From: Fibrobacter sp.
GTDB taxonomy: Bacteria; Fibrobacterota; Fibrobacteria; Fibrobacterales; Fibrobacteraceae
Length of the DNA stretch: 5,321 nt
Reading direction: 5' to 3'
NCBI GenBank assembly: GCA_012515825.1
Contig: JAAYXQ010000214.1
Location: forward strand, 1 to 5,321
The notes under the pieces were generated by a model. That model ran no database searches. It was not told the DNA's origin and saw only the letters and a list, made by a program, of their open reading frames with translations. Below are positions 1 through 5,027 of this stretch, one piece after another (positions within the stretch are counted from its first letter, which is position 1; each line of letters begins with the position of its first letter). A program made the position numbers and the translations under genes.

Positions 1-112
1 AAAGACCTTCTACAACAAGCTCAGCCAGTTCGCCATCTTCCATAATGGCAATACGTTTTTCATAAGGTGTCTTACTAATCAAAATACCACGTTTCGAATA
101 CTTAGTAGACAT
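1..112 (-). CDS. rng: Ribonuclease G/E family protein, N-terminal fragment (gene runs off the window)
   Basis: This is the first 37 codons of a gene that continues past the left edge. The translation begins MSTKYSKRGILIS, followed by KTPYEKRIAIMEDGELAEL. The pattern of a short hydrophobic strand, a T-P-x-E-x-R-type turn, then IAI-E-G-ELAEL matches the extreme N-terminus of RNase G/E proteins (E. coli RNase G has LLVNVTPSETRVAYIDGGILQEI). This segment comes just before the S1 RNA-binding domain. The family cleaves single-stranded RNA in rRNA maturation and mRNA decay, in the cytoplasm. The catalytic domain lies outside the window, so RNase E cannot be told from RNase G; the short N-terminus suits either. 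A good Shine-Dalgarno sequence, AGGAG, lies 5 nt before the ATG at 110-112. A palindrome and a possible promoter sit just upstream. The family call is fairly secure despite the short fragment. Confidence 0.8.
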   Translation of the reverse strand, partial: MSTKYSKRGILISKTPYEKRIAIMEDGELAELVVEGL

Positions 113-137
113 AAAACTCCTAGGGAGAAAAAAATCT

Positions 138-155
138 TTGGATAAAATTATCCAA
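138..155. repeat. 18-bp perfect palindrome upstream of the RNase G/E gene
   Basis: TTGGATAA and its exact reverse complement TTATCCAA flank a two-base AA centre. On the minus strand it is followed by AGATTTTTTTC, so as RNA it could form a weak AU-rich hairpin ahead of a U-run, just before the RNase G/E ribosome site. As DNA it could be a repressor operator overlapping the candidate -10 element. Which of these applies, if any, cannot be decided from sequence. Confidence 0.5.
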
Positions 156-170
156 TTTTAGATATGTAAA
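142..170 (-). promoter_or_regulatory. Candidate sigma-70-type promoter for the RNase G/E gene
   Basis: On the minus strand TTTACA (165-170, five of six matches to TTGACA) is separated by exactly 17 nt from TTTTAT (142-147, four of six matches to TATAAT). Transcription would start near 135, leaving a leader of a little over 20 nt that contains the AGGAG ribosome site. The -10 element lies inside the palindrome at 138-155. This was found by eye in AT-rich sequence, where chance matches are common. Confidence 0.35.
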
Positions 171-194
171 TATAAGAATAAAGGGTCTACTCTC

Positions 195-217
195 TAAAAG
201 AGAAATTTCTTTTTAGG
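195..217 (-). terminator. Weak hairpin downstream of the HAD gene, possible terminator
   Basis: On the minus strand CTAAAAAGAAA is followed at once by TTTCTCTTTTAG. The two arms pair over about 11 positions with one bulged C, although the central bases must open to form a loop. It lies about 20 nt past the HAD stop codon. The stem is AU-rich and no clear U-run follows, so it is a poor intrinsic terminator. The unit may therefore read through towards the RNase G/E gene. Confidence 0.25.
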
Positions 218-238
218 GGGCAGAGGCTTATTTTTTTC

Positions 239-1189
239 TTATAAATGCCCTGGAGGCGCTGACGAGCTTTTCCGAATACTCTCTTCTTTTTGCAAAACCA
301 GTTTTTGGGCGATGGAATTCACTTGTTCAGAAAGCCACATCCAGGAATGGGAACCATTTGTGTAATCGGCTTCACCAAAGGTTTGAATGCGTTTATCCTT
401 TCGCAGTTGCTCCACTTGCTGAAACGCCTTTTTATCGCCTTTAGGGTATATGGCAAAAGTAGAACCGCCAAAACTATTTAAAATACTGAAAGCTGGAACA
501 TCAGAAGGACCATCGGCAATGTAAATCATATTTTCAAAAGGAATTCGACGATTCTCTTTAGAAATAAAAGAGTTTACATCAATCTCTTGAGAAAATTTAT
601 TACTGCCTTTATTAATTTCAAAAAGGTACCTTGTCTTAGAGGTATTATCAAGAGCAATTGCGATTTGAGAAATCTCACTTTCTGGTTCAATAGGGTCTTC
701 ATCCAAATAACCAGGACGAGCAGGAGATTCTATAAATTCACAACCGAAAATACCATCTACATAAGGAGCGATGGCACTACCACGTATGGTTTCTGCAAAG
801 CCAGTACTTACAACGTAATGTTCAAGTTTAATGCCATATTTTTTGAACAAACTATCTTCTTCTACTTGATTTTTAATATCAGAAAAAAAGTCTGGTAAAC
901 CAGGAAAAAATTCAAGCTCTTTGCCACATTCTCTAAGAATACGGTTAGACAACCCTTTTAAGAGGCCTGATTTTACATAAGTCAAAATATGGTTTAAGTA
1001 GCACGTATCACGGTTGATATTAATGTTTCTTTTAGCATAGAATTGCTGGAGACGATTAATTTCATTCCAAAAAGCATTGGCTTGAATATTGTATCTGCGA
1101 AACAAAGGCTCTTGCATGTAATTACATATAAGCGTCTTGTCGAAATCCCAAACCATAGCAATGATATTTTGTTCAAAAGCATTTTTCAT
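239..1189 (-). CDS. HAD-superfamily hydrolase (phosphoserine phosphatase-like fold)
   Basis: Soluble 316-aa protein with the four haloacid dehalogenase motifs in order. Motif I is WDFDKTL, with nucleophile D15 and acid D17. Motif II is VVSTG, with S128/T129. A lysine for motif III is probably K186 or K194. Motif IV is ADGPSD, with Mg2+-binding D226 and D230. Residues of roughly 20-100 between motifs I and II would form a helical cap, as in phosphoserine phosphatase relatives. The usual reaction is hydrolysis of a phosphomonoester through an aspartyl-phosphate; the substrate cannot be read from sequence. The gene is last in a minus-strand unit. Its ATG is 3 nt after the stop of the M23 gene, in the same frame (TAA AAA ATG), and no Shine-Dalgarno sequence is visible. 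Translation probably relies on re-initiation by ribosomes finishing the M23 gene. The next in-frame ATG is M12, directly before motif I, and would leave almost no N-terminus. The tail after residue 295 is polar and probably disordered. Confidence 0.88.
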   Translation of the reverse strand: MKNAFEQNIIAMVWDFDKTLICNYMQEPLFRRYNIQANAFWNEINRLQQFYAKRNININRDTCYLNHILTYVKSGLLKGLSNRILRECGKELEFFPGLPDFFSDIKNQVEEDSLFKKYGIKLEHYVVSTGFAETIRGSAIAPYVDGIFGCEFIESPARPGYLDEDPIEPESEISQIAIALDNTSKTRYLFEINKGSNKFSQEIDVNSFISKENRRIPFENMIYIADGPSDVPAFSILNSFGGSTFAIYPKGDKKAFQQVEQLRKDKRIQTFGEADYTNGSHSWMWLSEQVNSIAQKLVLQKEESIRKSSSAPPGHL

Positions 1190-1192
1190 TTT

Positions 1193-2011
1193 TTACATCA
1201 TGATCAATAAAGGTTCTGGATTGATAGGTTGACCTTGCAACCTAATTTCATAATGTAGGCTAGGTCCAGTCGATCTACCTGATTTCCCTACAATCGCAAT
1301 AGGAGTTCCTCTTTTGACGGTAGAACCTTGACGCACTAGACTGTTATTTAGATGAGCGTAAAACGTACGAATTTCAGAAGTATGTTCGATTTTTACTGTA
1401 AGCCCAAAACCACGATGATGACGAACGTCAATTACTTTTCCAGCCCCTGTCGCATAGACGGTATCGCCTTCGACAGCAGCAAAATCAACGCCTCGATGAG
1501 GAAGTTCTTGTTGAGTGAAAGGATCAAGAATAAAGCTAAAACGATTCGTAATAATAGGCTTTATTTTTACTGGAAGACTAATAGGAATAGCAGGCCCTTG
1601 TTCAGGGTATTTCTCAAGGGAATCAAGAAACTTCTTGTATGTAGTGAAAACTTGAGAAATGCTAGGACGGTCGTTGGAATCTTTTTCAATATCGGCGACG
1701 GGAGAGATTAGTCCACTGAGTTTAATAGAAGAATCTCTAAGTGAAGAGGCTTCTTGCAGCTGCTTTTCTGACTCTTGAATGGATTGATGAATATCTGCAA
1801 TGGTTTGCTCAATTTGGCGATTCTGTCTGTACAAATTAATTAAGTGACCATTGGTGATGGTATCAAAAATTTGAATAGGAGAAAAAAGAATAAAACCTAA
1901 GGCTGCAACAAGAGCACCAATGACCCACCATATAGGACGGAGAAGAGAAATACGAAAAGATCTCGGTTTTTCTGTATTCGATGGGAAGAAATGGATATCA
2001 ATCTTTTTCAC
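1193..2011 (-). CDS. Membrane-anchored M23 (LytM-type) peptidase-like protein
   Basis: 272 aa. A basic, cytoplasmic N-terminus is followed by one membrane helix at about 23-45, then a coiled-coil-like segment (about 57-95), a linker, and a C-terminal LytM/M23 domain from about 150. M23 enzymes are zinc endopeptidases that cut peptidoglycan cross-links; this one would face the periplasm as a type II membrane protein. Zinc ligands H172 and D176 (HRGVD) and H253 (SLHYEI), plus the catalytic-type histidine H220 (YAHL), are all present. However, the usual HxH motif reads S251-L-H, so one catalytic histidine (LytM H291) is a serine. Activity may be altered, or the protein may act as a regulator like EnvC/NlpD-type degenerate LytM proteins. 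The start is a GTG at 2009-2011, overlapping the upstream gene by 14 nt with no strong ribosome site. No other methionine occurs before residue 271, so GTG is the best start and points to coupled translation. Confidence 0.9.
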   Translation of the reverse strand: MKKIDIHFFPSNTEKPRSFRISLLRPIWWVIGALVAALGFILFSPIQIFDTITNGHLINLYRQNRQIEQTIADIHQSIQESEKQLQEASSLRDSSIKLSGLISPVADIEKDSNDRPSISQVFTTYKKFLDSLEKYPEQGPAIPISLPVKIKPIITNRFSFILDPFTQQELPHRGVDFAAVEGDTVYATGAGKVIDVRHHRGFGLTVKIEHTSEIRTFYAHLNNSLVRQGSTVKRGTPIAIVGKSGRSTGPSLHYEIRLQGQPINPEPLLIMM

Positions 2012-2282
2012 TGGAACCGGAACAATCTTTAGAACAACGTTTTTTTAGTTCTTGAATTCTAACTTCATTTTCGTGAATGGCACCAATGAGTTCTACGATG
2101 CTTGGATCATCCTTAAGAGTATCTAAAGAATCATTTTTAATAAATTCTTGAACTTTTTTACCAAGGATCTTAAATTTGTCATTCAATCTAGATTCTTCTG
2201 CAGCGAGATCTACACGAAGAAGTAGAGCAGATGCACAGTTAAGAGCACCATTTTTTAGCTTATTTAGAGGTGTTTCTGACAT
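1998..2282 (-). CDS. Small helical/coiled-coil protein of unknown function
   Basis: 94 aa, not recognised. It lacks a signal peptide and a convincing membrane helix. Residues 18-50 (LLLRVDLAAEESRLND then KFKILGKKVQEFI) and 60-82 (IVELIGAIHENEVRIQELKK) look like two amphipathic helices joined by an acidic D/S-rich turn, which suggests a helical hairpin or coiled coil. The tail is polar and contains two cysteines, C83 and C87, spaced CxxxC, with a third at C16. The ATG at 2280-2282 has a good ribosome site, AAGGAG, 7 nt upstream. It is the first gene of the minus-strand unit, and its last 14 nt overlap the GTG start of the M23 gene, so the two products are probably made together. A cytoplasmic partner or regulator of the envelope protein is possible, but that is inference from position only. 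Confidence 0.8.
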   Translation of the reverse strand: MSETPLNKLKNGALNCASALLLRVDLAAEESRLNDKFKILGKKVQEFIKNDSLDTLKDDPSIVELIGAIHENEVRIQELKKRCSKDCSGSSEKD

Positions 2283-2310
2283 TGTATTTCTCCTTAATCC
2301 TTTCTAAAAT
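2282..2310 (+). promoter_or_regulatory. Candidate promoter for the 49-aa gene and dnaN
   Basis: TTGTAT (2282-2287) and TAAAAT (2305-2310, five of six matches) are 17 nt apart. Transcription would begin near 2317, about 30 nt before the first start codon, leaving the GGAG ribosome site in the leader. A second option is an extended -10, TGCTATAAA at 2322-2330, but it would place the start at the ribosome site itself and is less likely. Confidence 0.35.
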
Positions 2311-2334
2311 AGTAGTTTTTATGCTATAAAACAA
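2306..2334 (-). promoter_or_regulatory. Candidate promoter for the helical protein/M23/HAD unit
   Basis: On the minus strand TTGTTT (2329-2334) and TATTTT (2306-2311) are separated by 17 nt. A start near 2299 would give a leader of about 17 nt carrying the AAGGAG ribosome site. Matches to consensus are modest. It overlaps the candidate plus-strand promoter, so the two would compete for polymerase. Confidence 0.35.
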
Positions 2335-2347
2335 TGGAGATCTTTTT

Positions 2348-2497
2348 ATGAGTAGAACTGAACGCAGACGTGGCAAAAAAAACGCCAAGAATTTTGTTCC
2401 TAAAAAGAGTCAGCAAATGGATAAACGTATCATTATTGCGCTTGCAGTGATTGCCGTCGTCTTTTTTGTTGGAACAACGTTGATAAAGTATTCTTAA
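2348..2497 (+). CDS. Small basic single-pass membrane protein, unknown function
   Basis: A 49-aa gene. The product starts MSRTERRRGKKNAK, and residues 3-27 are strongly basic and polar. A hydrophobic helix follows at about 28-46 (IIIALAVIAVVFFVGTTLI), then the short tail KYS. By the positive-inside rule the N-terminus is cytoplasmic and the last few residues reach the periplasmic side. The ATG has a GGAG ribosome site at 2336-2339, 8 nt upstream. The TAA is followed 28 nt later by the dnaN start with no terminator between, so the two genes are probably co-transcribed. The clean basic-then-hydrophobic layout, ribosome site and snug fit in the intergenic gap argue for a real gene. No function is recognised. 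The basic tail could contact nucleic acid or the membrane surface, but that is speculation. Confidence 0.75.
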   Translation: MSRTERRRGKKNAKNFVPKKSQQMDKRIIIALAVIAVVFFVGTTLIKYS

Positions 2498-2525
2498 GGT
2501 ATTCTGTTTAAAAGGAAAATGAACA

Positions 2526-3647
2526 ATGAAGTTTCAAGTAGAAAAAGCGGTTCTTCAGGATGTTTTGCAGTCCGCGATTAGTGCGGTGCCAAATAAATCC
2601 ACTCTGCAGATTCTAAACAATTTCTCTTTGCGACTAGAAGGGAATTTTTTGGAAGTAAGTGCTACAGATCTTGATCTAGGTATTCGAGTTAAAGTAGAAG
2701 TTCAAGGGGAACGAGATGGAGCTGTTGTAGTAAATGCTCGTAAGCTATTTGACCAAATCAAAAACTTAGTGGACCCAAGTATTACTACCATCGATTTTGA
2801 CGTACAAGATTACTTAACCACCATTCGCTGGAGTGAACGCGGTAAAGCAAGTATCACTGGTTTTGATGCAAGTGATTTCCCTCCATTCCCAGAAATTGAA
2901 GATGGAGAACACATCGTTTTAGCTGCTGGCGAGCTTGCTTTCCTTGCAGACAAAACTTTGTTTGCTACCTCTAATGATACCACGCGTTTAACTTTGAATG
3001 GTGTTTATCTAGAATCAAAAGACGGCTTTGTATCTATGGTTGCCACCGATGGTCATCGTTTAGGTAAGGCGTTATTAGAACAAGAAGGCGTCGTTTTAGA
3101 ACGAGGGATCATTGTTCCTCCTAAGGCAATTCAACATGTGCTTAGAGCTGTCTCCAGTGACGCTTCTATCGAGATTAGCATTTCCTCTTCTTACATCATG
3201 TTCTCAAGTGATGGCGTACAAGTTATTTCGAAATTAATCGAAGGCCCTTATCCAAAATATGAAAACGTGATTCCACAAAAGTTTGAACGTACCGTCCAAG
3301 CCAAAACGGTGGAATTCTTAAATAAGATTAGAAGTGTGATTTCTATGGCTAATGCTCGTACACGTCAGATCCGTTTGCAGATCGATGGGAACGCATTAGA
3401 TTTAAGCGCTGCAGATCCAAATGTCGGCGGTGATTCTTACGAAGCCTTAGCTGTTAGTCATGAAGGAGAAGGTTCATTTAGTATCGGCTTTAATGGCCAG
3501 TATCTTTCTGAAATTCTTTCCATGTGCAAGAGCGAAGAAGTACTTCTAAAGATGAATAGCCCTGTTGGTGCTTGCATTATTGAACCAGTAGGCGAAGGGA
3601 TGAACTTCTCTTTCTTACTCATGCCTTTACGTCTTGTAGACGAATGA
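2526..3647 (+). CDS. dnaN: DNA polymerase III beta subunit (sliding clamp)
   Basis: 373 aa, normal length for the family. The protein forms a ring dimer around DNA that tethers the replicative polymerase and other replication and repair proteins. Three similar domains are expected at about 1-125, 126-250 and 251-373. Hallmarks seen are TRLTLNGVYLE at 153-163 (family T-R-x-x-L-N-G-V), ATDGHRLG at 173-180, which lines the partner-binding cleft, EGPYPKYENVIP at 239-250, FNGQYLSEIL at 322-331, and the C-terminal MPLRL at 366-370 (E. coli MPMRL) followed by three extra residues, VDE. The ATG has AAGGA at 2512-2516, 9 nt upstream. It follows the 49-aa membrane protein gene, and a strong terminator ends it. 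Neither dnaA nor recF, its frequent neighbours, is in the window. Base composition is higher in GC than in the genes downstream. Confidence 0.98.
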   Translation: MKFQVEKAVLQDVLQSAISAVPNKSTLQILNNFSLRLEGNFLEVSATDLDLGIRVKVEVQGERDGAVVVNARKLFDQIKNLVDPSITTIDFDVQDYLTTIRWSERGKASITGFDASDFPPFPEIEDGEHIVLAAGELAFLADKTLFATSNDTTRLTLNGVYLESKDGFVSMVATDGHRLGKALLEQEGVVLERGIIVPPKAIQHVLRAVSSDASIEISISSSYIMFSSDGVQVISKLIEGPYPKYENVIPQKFERTVQAKTVEFLNKIRSVISMANARTRQIRLQIDGNALDLSAADPNVGGDSYEALAVSHEGEGSFSIGFNGQYLSEILSMCKSEEVLLKMNSPVGACIIEPVGEGMNFSFLLMPLRLVDE

Positions 3648-3651
3648 GTCT

Positions 3652-3680
3652 TTGAAAAGAGAAGCCTTAAAGGCTATTAA
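3652..3680 (+). promoter_or_regulatory. Candidate promoter for the TtcA-like gene, overlapping the dnaN terminator
   Basis: TTGAAA (3652-3657, five of six matches) and TATTAA (3675-3680, four of six) are 17 nt apart. A start near 3686 would fall inside the 5' arm of the terminator stem at 3683-3689. RNA begun there would lack part of that arm and could escape termination, whereas dnaN transcripts would not. It is the best promoter candidate for the downstream genes. Confidence 0.35.
3663..3675 (+). other. Small hairpin between dnaN and its terminator
   Basis: AGCCT and AGGCT flank a TAA loop, 16 nt past the dnaN stop and 7 nt before the main terminator stem. It could protect the 3' end of the dnaN message or assist termination. 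It also falls in the spacer of the promoter-like sequence at 3652-3680. Confidence 0.4.
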
Positions 3681-3682
3681 AT

Positions 3683-3709
3683 AGGGCTCTTTCGGGAGCT
3701 CTTTTTTTT
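3683..3709 (+). terminator. Intrinsic terminator of dnaN with UUCG loop
   Basis: AGGGCTC (3683-3689) pairs with GAGCTCT (3696-3702) over 7 bp, including one G-U pair. The loop TTTCGG contains a UUCG tetraloop closed by a possible U-G pair. A run of eight T begins at 3702. This is a classic rho-independent terminator placed 36 nt after the dnaN stop. Confidence 0.9.
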
Positions 3710-3721
3710 AGAGTGCCGTAT

Positions 3722-3727
3722 AGAGGA
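3722..3727 (+). promoter_or_regulatory. Ribosome binding site that decides the TtcA-like start
   Basis: AGAGGA sits directly against the first possible ATG (3727) but 8 nt before the ATG at 3736. The latter spacing is normal, so 3736 is the preferred start; starts at 3727 and 3730 lack a properly spaced site. Confidence 0.6.
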
Positions 3728-3735
3728 TGATGTCG

Positions 3736-4455
3736 ATGTCGGCTTATATAAAAAAACGAATCAGTAAAAAAATCACAAAAGCCATGCATGACTTTGATCT
3801 TATCAAAGAAGGCGATAAAGTATTGGTGGCTGTTAGTGGAGGAAAAGACTCTACAACCATGCTTCAAGAGCTTGCTTCTCGTTTAGGAAAAGCAGACCCG
3901 AACTATCAATTAGAAGCGATCTATATTCAAGCTGATTTTGCAGACTCATCGCCAAAAGATTTTTTAAAACCATTTTGTGAAAAACTTTCGATTCCATTTC
4001 ATTTTTTAAATGTCGCTATAGAAAAACGACTAAAAGAAAATCGAGACCTCAATTGCTATTGGTGTTCAACGCAACGTAGAACAGAGTTGATTCAATTTGC
4101 AATAAAAAATGATTTTAACAAAATAGCTCTCGGCCATCATTTAGACGACATCATTGAAACGTTATTGATGAATATGGTTTATAAGGGAGAGTTTTCTGGA
4201 ATGCCTCCAAAAGTCATTTATGATAAATACCCTGTATCTATTATAAGGCCGCTATGCTATTGTGAAGAAAATGAAATCAAAGAGTATTCAATTGAAAGTG
4301 ACTTTGCACAATTTACTTGCACTTGCCCATTTGCAAAGAATAGCCATCGAAAGCGAATTCGAAAAGAAATAGAATCATTAACGCAAAGCAAGAGCTCACT
4401 AAAACAAAACATTTTTGAAAGCATGAAAAACATTAAAATGGATTATTTGTTGTAG
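3736..4455 (+). CDS. TtcA-family PP-loop ATPase / Fe-S tRNA-thiolation-type protein
   Basis: 239 aa from the chosen ATG; a start at 3727 would add MMS. The N-type ATP pyrophosphatase P-loop SGGKDS is at 34-39. The TtcA signature CYWC (C107, C110) and GHHLDD (133-138) follow. A late cysteine motif, CTCPF (C195, C197), lies near the position of the third cluster cysteine of E. coli TtcA (C222, in a C-N-L-C-G context). In TtcA these three cysteines hold a [4Fe-4S] cluster, and the enzyme adenylates and thiolates cytidine 32 of tRNA in the cytoplasm. This protein is about 70 residues shorter than E. coli TtcA, and CTC replaces CNLC, so the true substrate could differ. It is the first gene after the dnaN terminator, and the barrel gene follows 13 nt after its stop, suggesting co-transcription. 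The family call is firm and the exact reaction uncertain. Confidence 0.85.
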   Translation: MSAYIKKRISKKITKAMHDFDLIKEGDKVLVAVSGGKDSTTMLQELASRLGKADPNYQLEAIYIQADFADSSPKDFLKPFCEKLSIPFHFLNVAIEKRLKENRDLNCYWCSTQRRTELIQFAIKNDFNKIALGHHLDDIIETLLMNMVYKGEFSGMPPKVIYDKYPVSIIRPLCYCEENEIKEYSIESDFAQFTCTCPFAKNSHRKRIRKEIESLTQSKSSLKQNIFESMKNIKMDYLL

Positions 4456-4468
4456 TTTTGAGGGCGTA

Positions 4469-4990
4469 ATGAAAAAAGTTCTTCTTGGTTTACTGTTGAT
4501 GGTTGGAATTGGAAATAGTTGGATGTTTAATCCACGCTTTAGTTTTGAAATTGGAAAACATAATGGACAGCACGAGCAATATTATTCTGGCTTAGGAGTT
4601 GGGGTTAATTTTAAATATCCATCAAAATCATTAAATCGATATTTTATTGGCGTAGGGTTTATTGAAGGCAAAATCGAAAAAGAATGGTATGATGATAATA
4701 GTGGTTTTATAGGATATAAATACCATGGTAAGTTCATTGAATTTGGATATGAGAGAATGTTAAATGACAATTGGTCAATTGGTTTACATGAATCATTAAT
4801 TAGAAGTGACTATTTTGTTGGATTGGGGAGAAAACGATCTTCAAGTACACTAGTGGGCGATTACATGAATGATGAATATTTTGTTGCAAAGACGGATTTA
4901 AGTATTCTCTATAAATATTTTGGCGTGGCAATAGGTTTAGATACTGAATTGTCATTTGGTTGTAAATTGTTTATTCAGATTGGAAAATAA
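4469..4990 (+). CDS. Secreted small beta-barrel-like protein, unknown function
   Basis: 173 aa, not recognised. It begins MKKVLLGLLLMVGIGNSW, a typical signal peptide, with cleavage probably near residues 17-20 though no clean AxA site is seen. The rest is rich in glycine and aromatic residues with alternating patterns suited to beta strands, for example SGLGVGVNFKY at 40-50, YFIGVGFIEGKIE at 58-70, KFIEFGYERML at 88-98, WSIGLHES at 102-109 and LSFGCKLFIQIG at 161-172. This looks like a small outer-membrane barrel of about eight strands. It ends in lysine rather than the aromatic residue common in barrel proteins, and has one cysteine, C165. A GAGGG ribosome site lies 4 nt before the ATG. It sits 13 nt after the TtcA-like gene. 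GC is low: about 28% over 4621-4800 by hand count, against about 40-48% in two 60-base rows of dnaN, so recent acquisition is possible. Confidence 0.75.
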   Translation: MKKVLLGLLLMVGIGNSWMFNPRFSFEIGKHNGQHEQYYSGLGVGVNFKYPSKSLNRYFIGVGFIEGKIEKEWYDDNSGFIGYKYHGKFIEFGYERMLNDNWSIGLHESLIRSDYFVGLGRKRSSSTLVGDYMNDEYFVAKTDLSILYKYFGVAIGLDTELSFGCKLFIQIGK

Positions 4991-5027
4991 AAAACATTTT
5001 GTCTAAATATTTATGCATTTTTAATAC

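Noticed and set aside
290..481. 63-codon open frame on the plus strand
   Set aside because: It lies entirely opposite the HAD gene, has no ribosome site or recognisable domain, and reads as an antisense shadow.
587..898. 103-codon open frame on the plus strand
   Set aside because: It is antisense to the HAD gene. The composition is unlike a real protein, and the minus-strand frame carries all HAD motifs.
994..1182. 62-codon open frame on the minus strand
   Set aside because: It is another frame within the HAD gene, without a start signal.
1352..1711. 119-codon open frame on the plus strand
   Set aside because: It is antisense to the M23 gene, whose zinc-site motifs fix the coding frame.
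2366..2425. Possible clamp-binding motif (SQQMDK) in the 49-aa protein
   Set aside because: It does not fit the usual QxxL/M-x-F or QL[SD]LF pattern, so a direct contact with the sliding clamp is not supported.
3667..3867. 66-codon open frame on the minus strand over the dnaN terminator
   Set aside because: It covers the terminator and the antisense of the TtcA-like P-loop region, and has no family resemblance.
4582..4770. 62-codon open frame on the minus strand
   Set aside because: It is antisense to the barrel-like gene, and proline/serine-rich as expected from a complement of glycine-rich codons.
4991..5027. SOS box or promoter before the Y-family polymerase
   Set aside because: Only an AT-rich palindrome is visible. 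The best promoter-like pair (TTGTCT, TAATAC) would put the start at the ATG itself, and no CTGT-N8-ACAG or GAAC-N4-GTTC box is present.
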